DNA of 64,000 bases from Arsenicicoccus cauae (GTDB taxonomy: Bacteria > Actinomycetota > Actinomycetes > Actinomycetales > Dermatophilaceae). The translations under genes were made by a program, and so were the position numbers. The notes under the pieces are model-generated. The model had not been told where the DNA came from. It made no database searches and was given only the letters and a program-made list of their open reading frames with translations. Below are positions 26,139 to 34,748 of the stretch, one piece after another (the stretch's first letter is position 1; the number at the start of each line of letters is the position of its first letter). The DNA is taken from contig NZ_WLVL01000019.1 in assembly GCF_009707125.1 (NCBI RefSeq), positions 1 through 64,000 on the forward strand, in the 5' to 3' direction.

Positions 26139-26257
26139 GTGTCTGTTCCCTACCTTGTCTGACCGGCCCCGTGCGGCGGATTCGTCGTCGCTGGCAGGTC
26201 GGGGCGCCGTCGGGGTCACCGTAGCGGAGGCGGCGGGCGGACGGCATACCGGGCCCG

Positions 26258-27760
26258 TCACCGGCGGGTCTGCACGAGCAGACCGTCCGCGACGAGATCT
26301 CGGACGACCGGCAGCGTCTCGGCCACGACCTCGTCGGTGTCGCGCTCCAGCAGCGCGGCGATCGCGACGAGGGCCTGTCGCGCCGTGAGAGTGCCGTCGG
26401 CGACGGAGAGGTAGGCCGCGAGCGCCGTCCCGGCCGTGCGCACGACCCCGAGCCCGCCGCCCTGCCGCACCCGGATGATCGCCGGGTCCGCGTCCCCGGG
26501 CCGCCCGAACCTCTCCTCCGTCACGTCGTCGGCCAGCCGCCACGCCGTGTCGAGCAGCGCGGCGTCACCGTGCTCGGCGAGCCAGGTGCGCGCCGACATA
26601 CCGGCGTCGATCGTCGGCCCCATGGGAGAGGCGACCGGCCCGGGCACCTCGACCAGGTCGCGAAAGGTCGGCCGGTAGGACGCGGGCCGCTGCAGCACGA
26701 CGACGCCGAAGCCGATCCGGGCGACGTCTCGCGACGCGAAGTCGTCCAGCCAGGCGGCGTAGAGGCGCTCGAACTCGGGGCCGCCGCTGGTGCCGCCGTC
26801 GCGCACCCACAGCTCGGCGTACTCGGCAGGGTCCTGGACCTCCCGCTGCAGCACCCAGGCGTCGAGCCCTGTGCCGTCGAGCCAGTCGTGCCAGCGGTCG
26901 CGCCAGGTCGCACCTGCGGGGATCTCCCAGTTGCCGAGGAAGACGGCGAGCCCGCCGGGGGCCAGGTGAGTGGGCAGCGCACGGACGAGGCGTTCGACGA
27001 CCTGGTCGCCCTCGGCTCCCGCGTCGCGATACTCGTATGCCGGGACGCCGGCCACCCGCGGGGTGATGACGAACGGCGGGTTGGAGACGACGAGGTCGTA
27101 GGTCTCGCCGGCCACCGGCTCGAGCAGGTCCCCCCCACGCACGTCCCAGTCCTGGTTGTTGAGGGCGGCGTTGAAGCGGGCGACGAGCAGCGCGCGATCG
27201 GCGAGGTCGGTGGCCACGACCCGGTCGCAGTGGCCGGTGAGGTGCAGCGCCTGGATGCCGCACCCGGTGCCGAGGTCGAGGGCGCGCGCGACGCGGCGGC
27301 GCGGGGTCCAGGAGGCGAGCGTGGTCGAGGCGCCGCCGATGCCAAGGACGTGGTCGGTGGGCAGAGCTCGCCCTAGGGCCAGCTCGCCGAGGTCCGAGAC
27401 CACCCACCACGTGTGGCTCTCGTCCGCGTAGGGCCGCAGGTCGACGGTGGCCCGCACCTGGTCCCCCTCGCGCCGGGCCAGGCCGAGCTCGACGAGACCT
27501 GCGGCCGTGGTGCGGGGCAGCGCCTCGTCGAGGCGTGAGGCGGGCACGGGCCGGGCGAGGGTGAAGGCGCGGACGAGCAGCGCGACGGGGTCCTCGGTGG
27601 CTGCGGTGGCGCGCAGGGCCGGCAGCGGCTGCTCGCGGTGCAGCGCCGCCGAGGCGACCGGGCCGAGCACCGCGCTGACGTTGTCGACGCAGTAGTCGAG
27701 GTCCTGAAGGTCGGCCCGCAGGGCAGCGACCAGGTGCGGAACGGGCCGGGGATCCGTCAT
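26258..27760 (-). CDS. Class I SAM-dependent methyltransferase (HemK/RsmC-like)
   Basis: A 500-residue protein. A winged-helix-like N-terminal region (about 1-140) precedes a Rossmann methyltransferase with motif I LDLGTGCGIQALHL and catalytic NPPF (VVSNPPFVITPR), which is found in enzymes modifying N5 of Gln or exocyclic amines of bases. A C-terminal extension of about 150 residues follows. Immediately upstream of topA on the same strand, a conserved actinobacterial pairing. rRNA or protein Gln methylation is plausible but unproven. ATG 27760 chosen. Confidence 0.85.
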   Translation of the reverse strand: MTDPRPVPHLVAALRADLQDLDYCVDNVSAVLGPVASAALHREQPLPALRATAATEDPVALLVRAFTLARPVPASRLDEALPRTTAAGLVELGLARREGDQVRATVDLRPYADESHTWWVVSDLGELALGRALPTDHVLGIGGASTTLASWTPRRRVARALDLGTGCGIQALHLTGHCDRVVATDLADRALLVARFNAALNNQDWDVRGGDLLEPVAGETYDLVVSNPPFVITPRVAGVPAYEYRDAGAEGDQVVERLVRALPTHLAPGGLAVFLGNWEIPAGATWRDRWHDWLDGTGLDAWVLQREVQDPAEYAELWVRDGGTSGGPEFERLYAAWLDDFASRDVARIGFGVVVLQRPASYRPTFRDLVEVPGPVASPMGPTIDAGMSARTWLAEHGDAALLDTAWRLADDVTEERFGRPGDADPAIIRVRQGGGLGVVRTAGTALAAYLSVADGTLTARQALVAIAALLERDTDEVVAETLPVVRDLVADGLLVQTRR

Positions 27761-27811
27761 GGCCGCCACCCTATGGCGGGCCGTCGGCATGGCGGGCCCT
27801 CGACAGCCGGC

Positions 27812-28222
27812 TCAGGAGGCCTTGCTGCGTGGGGCGACGGCGGCCATCGCCCCACCGCGACGGCGGTCCCGCGCGGCGGCAAGGCCGCACACCTCGCCGA
27901 GTTCGCCCGCGTCGCGGACGAGCCGCACGACGCTGTCGGTGCCGGTGGACGTGAACGGCCGCACGATGGCTTCACGGCTCGCCACGACCCCGAGGTCGCA
28001 GCCGAGGGGGCGCATGAGGCGCAGGCAGGTGACGATGGTGTCGATGGCGTCCGAGTCGATGAAGTCGAGGTCCTGCAGGTCGAGCACGACCTGGCGCGCA
28101 CCGGCGGTCACCACCGTGTCGATCGCGTCGCGCAGCCGGGGGGCCTGCACGAGGTCGAGCTCGCCCGTCACGCGGATCGTGACGCGGTCGCGGAGCACGG
28201 TGGGGGTGAGGTGAACGGTCAT
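27812..28222 (-). CDS. STAS-domain protein (anti-sigma factor antagonist type)
   Basis: A 136-residue single STAS domain. The phosphorylation loop is in DLDFIDSDAIDTIV, where Ser is at the usual position but the motif is DSDAI instead of DSSGL. SD AGGAGG is 6 nt before ATG 28222. Such proteins bind anti-sigma kinases and release a sigma factor; no kinase or sigma gene is adjacent, so the partner is elsewhere. A short basic tail follows the domain. Confidence 0.85.
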   Translation of the reverse strand: MTVHLTPTVLRDRVTIRVTGELDLVQAPRLRDAIDTVVTAGARQVVLDLQDLDFIDSDAIDTIVTCLRLMRPLGCDLGVVASREAIVRPFTSTGTDSVVRLVRDAGELGEVCGLAAARDRRRGGAMAAVAPRSKAS

Positions 28223-28415
28223 CGGTCCTCCTTGACCGGGCCCAGGGCCCGAGTACGTCGCCCCGCAGGGGGGCCGGACGGCCGCTGCTTCGACCGCTGA
28301 CGGTGCGGTCTCGGCCGCACGACCTCGTGCTCGGGGCATACCCGCCGCGCGACCGTTGATACGCGGCGCGTGACGATGTTCATCCCTCGGGCGCGGGTCC
28401 CCCGCCGACCCCGCG

Positions 28416-28421
28416 TACCGT
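28416..28421 (+). promoter_or_regulatory. -10 box (TACCGT) of a probably leaderless helicase transcript
   Basis: TACCGT ends 7 nt before ATG 28429. No Shine-Dalgarno is seen. The inter-gene region 28223-28428 also carries the promoter of the divergent STAS gene. Confidence 0.4.
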
Positions 28422-28428
28422 GGTGTCG

Positions 28429-30870
28429 ATGCCCTCCTCCACCGCCAGCGCTCCACCGCGCGGTTTCGACCCCCGCACCAGCCTCGACCACCTGACCCGT
28501 GGCGGCCGGAGCGATCGGCTGCGCCACGTCGAGGTGATCCCGGAGCGGCGGGCGCGGACCGCGGACTGGCCCGCTTGGGTCCACCCGGCCGTCGCCGGCG
28601 CCTACCAGGGCGCCGGGGTGGATCGCCTGTGGAGCCACCAGGTCGCGGCGGCCGAGCACGCGCGGGTCGGGGAGCACACGGTCCTCGCGACGGGGACGGC
28701 GTCCGGCAAGTCGCTGGGCTACCTGCTGCCGGCGCTCACCGCCGTCCTGGACGGGACGCAGGCGCCGTCGGGACGTGGCGCGACCACGTTGTACCTCTCC
28801 CCCACCAAGGCGCTGGCGGCCGACCAGCTCGCGCGCCTGACGGCGCTCGGCCTCCCGGGCCTGCGCGCCGCGACCTACGACGGGGACACCCCGGCCGACG
28901 AGCGGCGGTGGATCCGCGAGCACGCGGCCTACGTCCTCACGAATCCCGACCTGCTGCACCACTCCCTGCTGCCCAGGCACGAGCGCTGGGCGCCGTTCCT
29001 GCGCGCCCTGCGCTACGTCGTCGTGGACGAGTGCCACATCTACCGCGGGGTGTTCGGGGCCCACCTGTCCGCGGTCCTGCGCCGGCTGCGCCGGGTCGCG
29101 AGCCGGTATGGCGCCAGCCCGACGTTCGTCCTGGCGTCCGCCACGGTCGCCGACCCCGCCGAGCATGCCGCACGTCTCACCGGCCTCCCCTGCGTCGCCG
29201 TCACCGAGGACGGCTCGCCCCGCGCCCCGATGTCCTTCGCGCTGTGGGAGCCCCCGCTGCTCGACGAGCACGGCGACGCAGTTCCCGGTGGCCAGGCGAG
29301 GGCGGTCCCCCTCGATGTCCAGGCGGGCGCAGGGGCGGGGACGGTCGACCCGGAGGGCGTCGGCCGCGGCGCCACCGTCGCGCGCCGGTCCGCCCTGTCC
29401 GAGAGCGCGGACCTGCTGGCCCGGCTGGTGGACGACGGCACCCAGACCGTCGCCTTCGCGCGTTCGCGCAAGGGTGTGGAGGTCCTCGCGGAGGCGACGC
29501 GGTCGATGCGTCGTGGGCGCGAGGGCCGGGTCGCGGCCTACCGCGGCGGCTACCTGCCCGAGGAGCGCCGCGAGCTCGAGCGTGCCCTGAGGGACCGCCG
29601 CATCATGGGTCTGGCCGCCACCAACGCCCTCGAGCTGGGCATCGACGTCACCGGCCTGGACGCCGTGCTGCTGTGCGGGTGGCCGGGGACCTTCGCGTCC
29701 CTGTGGCAGCAGGCAGGGCGTGCAGGGCGCTCCGGCCGGGAGGCCCTGGCGGTCTACGTCGCCGACGACGACCCGCTCGACACCTACCTGGTGACCCATC
29801 CCGAGGCGATCTTCGAGCGGCCCCTCGAGGCCACCGTCGTCGACCCGGACAACCCCTACGTCCTCGCCCCGCACCTGGCCGCGGCGGCCGCCGAGCTCCC
29901 CCTGACGCTGGACGACACCGAGACCTTCGGCCCCACGATGCCGACGCTGCTGGACACGCTCACCCGGCGGGGCGTCCTGCGCCGCCGACCCAACGGTCGG
30001 TGGTACTGGGCGCGACCGGACCGCGCCCACGACCACGTCTCCCTGCGCGGCTCGGGGGAGCCCGTGGTCTCGATCGTCGAGCGGCGCTCCGGCGCGGTCC
30101 TCGGCACCGTGGACCACACCGCCGCCCACCGTCAGGTGCACACGGGTGCGGTCTACCTGCACCAGGGTCGCCCGCACGTCGTGACCGACCTCGACCTGGA
30201 CCAGTCCTGCGCCCTCGTCGTCCAGGGCGACCCCGGGTGGACCACCACGGCGCGGTCCGACTCGGCCTTCGACCTGCTGTCGGAGGATCGGCACGTGGAC
30301 CTGGGGGGGGAGCTGCGGCTGTGCTTCGGGAGCGTGGCGGTCCGCTCGCGCGTCACGTCCTTCCTGCGGCGCCTCCCGTCCGGCGAGGTCCTCGGCGAGC
30401 ACCCCCTAGACCTGCCCGAGGCGGTGCTCCGCACCCGGGGGGTGTGGTGGACGATGACGGAGGAGTGGCTCGCCGCCCGGGGCGTCGACCCCGAGACGAT
30501 CCCCGGTGCCACGCACGCCGCCGAGCACGCGGCGATCGGGATGCTCCCCCTCGTGGCGACGGCGGACCGATGGGACGTGGGTGGCGTCTCGACCGCCCTG
30601 CACCCCGACACCGGTCTGCCCACGATCCTCGTCTATGACGGTCACCCGGGCGGCGCGGGCTTCGCCGAGCGAGGCTACGACCGGGCCGAGGCCTGGCTCG
30701 CGGCGACACTCGACGCGATCTCGGCCTGCGCCTGCACGGCGGGCTGCCCGTCCTGCGTGCAGTCGCCCAAGTGCGGCAACGGCAACGAGCCGCTCGACAA
30801 GGATGGGGCCAGGCGGCTGCTGTCGGGGGTCGTCACGACGCTGCGCGAGCACCGCGCGTCGATCGACTGA
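28429..30870 (+). CDS. MrfA/YprA-like DEAD-box helicase with DUF1998 domain
   Basis: An 813-residue superfamily 2 helicase. Motif I ATGTASGKSLGY, motif II VVDECHIY, motif III SATV and motif VI QQAGRAGRSG are all clear, followed by a DUF1998 C-terminal domain with the metal-binding cysteine set CACTAGCPSCVQSPKCGNG. Bacillus MrfA, with the same domains, unwinds DNA for mitomycin repair together with MrfB; no MrfB homologue is adjacent here. ATG 28429 is 7 nt after a -10 box. In Actinobacteria this gene neighbours the Tad locus, as it did here before the island. Confidence 0.92.
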   Translation: MPSSTASAPPRGFDPRTSLDHLTRGGRSDRLRHVEVIPERRARTADWPAWVHPAVAGAYQGAGVDRLWSHQVAAAEHARVGEHTVLATGTASGKSLGYLLPALTAVLDGTQAPSGRGATTLYLSPTKALAADQLARLTALGLPGLRAATYDGDTPADERRWIREHAAYVLTNPDLLHHSLLPRHERWAPFLRALRYVVVDECHIYRGVFGAHLSAVLRRLRRVASRYGASPTFVLASATVADPAEHAARLTGLPCVAVTEDGSPRAPMSFALWEPPLLDEHGDAVPGGQARAVPLDVQAGAGAGTVDPEGVGRGATVARRSALSESADLLARLVDDGTQTVAFARSRKGVEVLAEATRSMRRGREGRVAAYRGGYLPEERRELERALRDRRIMGLAATNALELGIDVTGLDAVLLCGWPGTFASLWQQAGRAGRSGREALAVYVADDDPLDTYLVTHPEAIFERPLEATVVDPDNPYVLAPHLAAAAAELPLTLDDTETFGPTMPTLLDTLTRRGVLRRRPNGRWYWARPDRAHDHVSLRGSGEPVVSIVERRSGAVLGTVDHTAAHRQVHTGAVYLHQGRPHVVTDLDLDQSCALVVQGDPGWTTTARSDSAFDLLSEDRHVDLGGELRLCFGSVAVRSRVTSFLRRLPSGEVLGEHPLDLPEAVLRTRGVWWTMTEEWLAARGVDPETIPGATHAAEHAAIGMLPLVATADRWDVGGVSTALHPDTGLPTILVYDGHPGGAGFAERGYDRAEAWLAATLDAISACACTAGCPSCVQSPKCGNGNEPLDKDGARRLLSGVVTTLREHRASID

Positions 30871-31026
30871 CCCGAACGGCCCCACGCTGCACCTCCGGTC
30901 GCGTACCCTGCTGCACGAATCGTCACCGCGCACCACCACCTGCGCTCTACCACGCGCGACCCACGAACGGTCCAGACCTCCCAGCCCGCTCCCCCCGCCC
31001 CGGCCCCCATCGTCAGGAGCATCACC

Positions 31027-31497
31027 ATGGTCGTCCTCGGTCTCCTCCTCGTCCTCGCGGCACTCGTCGCGGGCGTCCTCGCGATCTACGGCCTGCCCAC
31101 CTCGGGCGCCACGATCAGCTGGGACCTGCTCGGCAACTCGGTCAGCCTGTCGCCGACGCTGATCTTCTTCATCGGTGTCCTGTCCGCCATCGCGCTGGCG
31201 CTCGGCCTGTGGCTGATGTCCCTCGGTGCCAGGCGCAGCGCCCGCAAGCGTCGAGAGCTCAAGGATCTGCGCCGCGAGCAGCGCGAGAACGAGCGGATCG
31301 GCCAGGCCGAGCGGGGACGCCGCGACGAGCCCCGCCGCACCGGCGTCGACCCGCGCACCGACGCCGTCCGGCAGGACCACGTCCGCGACACCCGTGACGA
31401 CGGCACCGCCCACGACACCCGCACCTTGCGCGCCGGCGGCACCGGCCGCGACGACCGGGCCGACGGCGCGACCAGCTGGGACGACACCCGCCGCTGA
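31027..31497 (+). CDS. Small two-helix membrane protein with charged tail (LapA-like)
   Basis: A 156-residue protein with helices at about 2-20 and 42-68 and a long Arg/Asp/Glu-rich cytoplasmic tail. AGGAG lies 7 nt upstream of ATG 31027. The N-terminal part looks like DUF1049/LapA-type small membrane proteins, but the evidence is layout only. It stands alone between the helicase and the remnant of the Tad locus. Function unknown. Confidence 0.7.
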   Translation: MVVLGLLLVLAALVAGVLAIYGLPTSGATISWDLLGNSVSLSPTLIFFIGVLSAIALALGLWLMSLGARRSARKRRELKDLRREQRENERIGQAERGRRDEPRRTGVDPRTDAVRQDHVRDTRDDGTAHDTRTLRAGGTGRDDRADGATSWDDTRR

Positions 31498-31591
31498 GCC
31501 GGTCCGCGCGAGCGCTCGACCGGTCCCGCGACGGAGACGCCCGGCGCCGGCGCTCCACCCGTCCCGAGGGACCCAGGGCGCCGTCACCGGA

Positions 31592-31906
31592 TCACGAGGC
31601 CCCGCCCACCCAGGGCGGGGCCTCGTCGCGTGCCGGGCCGGCCCGGGCCTCGGCCCTCGCCGGACCGAGCCGACCCGCCACCTCCACCCTGGCCCTCAGC
31701 TCGACCACGTCTCCCGCCACCCGGCAGGCGTCGACCGTCGCGCCGTTGGCCGAGGCCACCCGGCCCGCCTGGGCGCACGCCTCGCCCGGCGCCCCGTCCC
31801 GCACCCTCGCCGCACCCGCGAGCGCGGCAAGGTCCGCGGCCGACCGGGCCCGGTGCCCGGCCAGCACCACGCCGGTAACCGCCCGGCTCGCGATTGTGCC
31901 CGGCAT
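31592..31906 (-). pseudogene. 3' remnant of a Rv3654c-like TadE-type gene
   Basis: About 104 codons on the minus strand. The segment TGVVLAGHRARSAADLAALAGA is, piece by piece, the end of the membrane helix and the conserved motif of the helicase/secretion-neighbourhood TadE-like family; GEACAQAGRVASANGATVDAC continues it. The family normally starts about 20-25 residues earlier with a basic segment and hydrophobic helix, which are missing: upstream of about 31890 the sequence is island DNA. The apparent ATG at 31906 is probably accidental. It lies in the orientation and order expected for the last gene of the tad operon at 49-52 kb. Confidence 0.75.
31596..31624 (-). terminator. Terminator at the end of the original tad operon
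   Basis: A perfect 12-bp stem (GAGGCCCCGCCC, 31596-31607, with 31613-31624; 5-nt loop) overlaps the last codons of the TadE-like remnant. Confidence 0.65.
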
Positions 31907-31928
31907 CTATCGAGACCACTGCGCCACG

Positions 31929-32108
31929 ATGCCGACTGGTGACGTGCTGCGCGTCCGCGACACGAGCAACAGCACGTTGTGGGATGCGCTCGTGTGGTCC
32001 GGGCTTGCCGTCATCCACCGCCCTGGCGACGGACCCGTTGACGTGGTCGACCGGACCGATGAAGTCCGCTTCGGCGATGATCCGGACACCGATTGGTCCG
32101 GCTTCTAG
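31929..32108 (+). CDS. Small hypothetical protein at the island's left end
   Basis: A 59-residue frame starting MPTGDVLRVRDTSNSTLWDA and ending GDDPDTDWSGF. It is followed within 10 nt by a good terminator hairpin, which supports a real 3' end. The 5' end lies at the island boundary, so the gene may itself be truncated and lack its own promoter. No family recognised. Confidence 0.45.
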   Translation: MPTGDVLRVRDTSNSTLWDALVWSGLAVIHRPGDGPVDVVDRTDEVRFGDDPDTDWSGF

Positions 32109-32116
32109 ACAAGCAA

Positions 32117-32141
32117 GAGCCCCGGTGATTCACCGGGGCTC
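32117..32141. terminator. Two-way terminator between convergent island genes
   Basis: An 11-bp perfect stem (GAGCCCCGGTG with CACCGGGGCTC) and a 3-nt loop separate a plus-strand gene ending at 32108 from a minus-strand gene ending at 32151. Confidence 0.75.
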
Positions 32142-32150
32142 CCTCTCGTG

Positions 32151-32519
32151 TCAGCGTCCCTTGCTGGCGGCGCTCCACATCTGGTCCAGCATGTCGCCCG
32201 GACCGTTGACCGCCGCCTTCGTCCATGCCGCCGCATGCTCCGCCGTCGCCTGCAGCTTGCGCGCCATCTTCAACCCAGTCGTCACGGGCGTCGGTGGTAG
32301 CGCCTCGACAATCCGGTCGGCGGTTGGGGGCGTCAGGCTGCGCTTCCGAGGCGGACCACCCACGAATGTGGACGGTCCGTCCAAACAGATGTGGTCCTGC
32401 TCGGGGGCGACCTCGCGGGCGAATCGCCCACCGCCGGGGCATCCCGCCTGGACGCGGCTTCGGCTTCGGTTCTTCTGCATCGTGTTCTCCATTCCGGTTC
32501 GCACGCCGTGCGCGTGCAC
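32151..32519 (-). CDS. Hypothetical island protein with AGxPxGGxFA-type motif
   Basis: A 122-residue frame (ATG 32519; an alternative ATG at 32492 gives MENTMQKN). The segment SRVQAGCPGGGRFAREV matches the short motif with which many uncharacterised proteins of actinobacterial phages and integrative elements begin, which favours the 32492 start. The C-terminal half is helical (LKMARKLQATAEHAAAW). Function unknown; probably co-directional with the next minus-strand frame. Confidence 0.55.
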   Translation of the reverse strand: MHAHGVRTGMENTMQKNRSRSRVQAGCPGGGRFAREVAPEQDHICLDGPSTFVGGPPRKRSLTPPTADRIVEALPPTPVTTGLKMARKLQATAEHAAAWTKAAVNGPGDMLDQMWSAASKGR

Positions 32520-32546
32520 CCCGAATGGGTGCGGGAGGCCTGCGCT

Positions 32547-32759
32547 TCATCCCGGCTCGTCCGCCTCGTTCACGGCGGCTGCGAGCGCGTCGATCCGCGC
32601 CAGAACGGGCAACCAATAGCCTTCCGCGTCCACCTCGGCGCGCGGCATCTTGTTCCCGGCGTGGACCGCCTCGGCGACCGTCCACGCATCCACGCCGAGC
32701 GCCGATGCACGGTCAACCGCAAGGGCTTGCCATTCCGCTTCGCTCCGCTCCCGTGCCAC
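32547..32759 (-). CDS. Small hypothetical island protein
   Basis: A 70-residue frame starting at GTG 32759 with content SEAEWQALAVDRASALGVDA and ending NEADEPG. A further in-frame ATG exists at 32834, but it would overlap the start of the divergent gene at 32833, so the shorter form is preferred. It lies 28 bp upstream of the 32519 gene and may be in the same unit. No family recognised. Confidence 0.45.
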   Translation of the reverse strand: MARERSEAEWQALAVDRASALGVDAWTVAEAVHAGNKMPRAEVDAEGYWLPVLARIDALAAAVNEADEPG

Positions 32760-32832
32760 GCCCTCATCATCCAGTAACGGCGATCCGAGGCGGGCATAGA
32801 CTCGCGGCGACAACCAACCGGAGGGGACCGCC

Positions 32833-33291
32833 ATGGCTGACGCCGCGATTACCACCGGCGCCTTCGCACTTGGCGGCGCCCTGCTCGGCGGACTGGCGAG
32901 CGGGTGGGTTTCCTGGCTAGTCGCCAAGGAGAACAACCGGGCTGCACACGTCCGCTGGTTGTCAGAGCGCCGCGCTGAGGTCTACACCCAGTTCATCGAA
33001 ACCTGGACGTCGGTCTCGAACAACGTCAACGACGCGAGCGCACGGCACGGAGAACCCGTGTACGAGCGAGCCGGTGAGGCGTGCATCGACGCGTCCATCA
33101 ACGTGCAGGTCTTCGCCACGCCTGAGACCGCCGACGCTGCGAAGGCAGCCGCGTTGGAGATGGTAAATCAGGCCGGCGGAGACCCGGACTGGGCGCCCCT
33201 CAACATGAAGTTCGACCGATTCATGACGAGCGCCCGGAACGACCTGCACATGGACACCGACCCGGGTAACGGGAGAAGCAGGGGCTCGTAG
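32833..33291 (+). CDS. Small membrane-anchored hypothetical protein
   Basis: A 152-residue protein with one N-terminal transmembrane helix (about 8-30, rich in Gly/Ala/Leu) and a soluble helical domain containing NNRAAHVRWLSERRAEVYTQ. GGAGGGG is 8 nt before ATG 32833. Proteins of this kind are frequent in actinobacterial islands but have no assigned role. A strong terminator follows. Confidence 0.65.
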   Translation: MADAAITTGAFALGGALLGGLASGWVSWLVAKENNRAAHVRWLSERRAEVYTQFIETWTSVSNNVNDASARHGEPVYERAGEACIDASINVQVFATPETADAAKAAALEMVNQAGGDPDWAPLNMKFDRFMTSARNDLHMDTDPGNGRSRGS

Positions 33292-33322
33292 GTCGGCGGT
33301 CCCGGAGGGTGGCAGAAGAAGA

Positions 33323-33358
33323 GTGAAAGAGCAGCCGCCAGGTCGGCTGCTCTTTCAC
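33323..33358. terminator. Strong intrinsic terminator
   Basis: A perfect 15-bp stem (GTGAAAGAGCAGCCG, 33323-33337, with 33344-33358) and 6-nt loop, with TCTTTC in the descending arm. It closes the plus-strand gene ending at 33291. Confidence 0.85.
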
Positions 33359-33512
33359 GAATGCCGGACCGGGGACGAACCGTTCCGTGACGGTGCCGTG
33401 CAGCACCGCTGACGAGGGATCGCGCCGCACACGGGGTGGATGCAGGAACCGCCTGTGCCTACTACTTGGCACCTCCATACTCCGTAGGAGGTGCCAGCAA
33501 GGAACCCGGAAA

Positions 33513-33959
33513 ATGCATCTCTCCCAGTACGACCGAGTCCTCGGACTGACCCTGACCGCACGCTTGTCCGCCCCGCCCCGATCCGCCATCCTCGCCGTCC
33601 TCGTGGCGAGCACCGACCACGGCATCCCCGCCGCGCACGTCCGGCTCTGGCTGCGTTCCCGCGCCGTCGTGACGCCGGTCGCCGACCTCGCTGCATCGTC
33701 CACCTGGCGGCATCTGGTCAAAGCCGCACGACGATTCGCCAAGCAGAACGCCGACGAATCGCTCAGCCTCGCCACGGCACGACGCTGGGTCGCCTGTGTC
33801 GCGCTCCGACCGCCAACCGGCACGACCCTGCAGGAGGTCCAAGCCCGATTCAGCGTCGCCCTCGTGGGCGAACTCTGCGCCCGACGCGGCTGGGATACCG
33901 CCGCCCTCGATCAGACGACCATGGCGCTGATCGCCATGGACGAAGCCGGACACGGCTAG
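33513..33959 (+). CDS. Uncharacterised protein, first gene of an island operon
   Basis: A 148-residue soluble alpha-helical protein beginning MHLSQYDRVLGLTLTARL. ATG 33513 is preceded by a weak AGGAGGTG further upstream (33486-33493) and AAGGAA closer. The next gene starts 3 nt after its stop, so both are likely co-transcribed. The N-terminal part (PRSAILAVLVASTDHGIPAA) could be a helical DNA-binding fold, but this is a guess. I do not recognise it. Confidence 0.6.
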   Translation: MHLSQYDRVLGLTLTARLSAPPRSAILAVLVASTDHGIPAAHVRLWLRSRAVVTPVADLAASSTWRHLVKAARRFAKQNADESLSLATARRWVACVALRPPTGTTLQEVQARFSVALVGELCARRGWDTAALDQTTMALIAMDEAGHG

Positions 33960-33962
33960 GTC

Positions 33963-34748
33963 ATGGCTACGCCGCGCGACCGCTATCGGCGGTCTCGTCG
34001 TGAAGACTCAACGCCCCGGGACGCTGGGATTTACGGGCTCCGCCGTCTGCCCGGACCGGTCAGCGCACGTTTCGACGGCCGGAGCCGTGCGACCGTTGAT
34101 GCCCTTGTCGAAGGACGAGACGACGACAGCCTCGCCCTGGTTCTGCGCTCCGTCTGGTCGCCGATCTGGTCTCACTGTGATTGGGGCGCCATCAGCGGCG
34201 CCGAGGCATTCCTCGCCCTCGTCGCTCACGGCGACGTCACCGCCCTCGGCACCGTCAGCAGAGCGAAGCGAAAGCGCGTTCTGGCTGCCCTTGACGATGC
34301 CGGGCTGACCGCTGCGGGCACGGACGCGGCCTTGCTGGCAAGCACCCTTCAGCGCCTGGCTGATGATCCGGCGGTTATCAGCGCCCGGGCGGCTGCCGAT
34401 GAGCGCCGCGCTGCCATCCGAGCCGCGCGGCTGATCACGCTGGTACAGGCTCGCGCTGCCAAGGCGGCTGCGGTCGCAGCCCGCAAGGCGGCACGAGCGG
34501 CGGAACGAGACGCTCGTGCCGCCTTCACGAAGCGACTGTCTGGCATCCCCACCAGCCTTCTCGTGAACGGTCAGGGGCAGGCGTGGCTCGACATGACCCG
34601 GCGCGCGGTACCGGACGGGCTGAGCCCGGAGACCGCGGCGACCGCGGTCGAGGCGCGCCTCGTCAAGGCGGGGGTGAAGCCGGAGACGGCGACCGGACTC
34701 GCCGCGAAGGTGGTTACGGCACCACCGTCACGGTCTTGCGCCCTATGA
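33963..34748 (+). CDS. Uncharacterised Ala/Arg-rich helical protein
   Basis: A 261-residue protein starting 3 nt after the previous stop. An N-terminal globular part contains FDGRSRATVDALVEGRDD and VWSPIWSHCDWGAISGAEAF. A long Ala/Arg/Lys coiled-coil segment covers about 140-190 (ARAAKAAAVAARKAARAAER), and the C-terminal part recalls RuvA/Ts-N-like helices (PDGLSPETAATAVEARLVKAG). Function unknown. Its 3' end overlaps the convergent gene by 35 bp. Confidence 0.6.
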   Translation: MATPRDRYRRSRREDSTPRDAGIYGLRRLPGPVSARFDGRSRATVDALVEGRDDDSLALVLRSVWSPIWSHCDWGAISGAEAFLALVAHGDVTALGTVSRAKRKRVLAALDDAGLTAAGTDAALLASTLQRLADDPAVISARAAADERRAAIRAARLITLVQARAAKAAAVAARKAARAAERDARAAFTKRLSGIPTSLLVNGQGQAWLDMTRRAVPDGLSPETAATAVEARLVKAGVKPETATGLAAKVVTAPPSRSCAL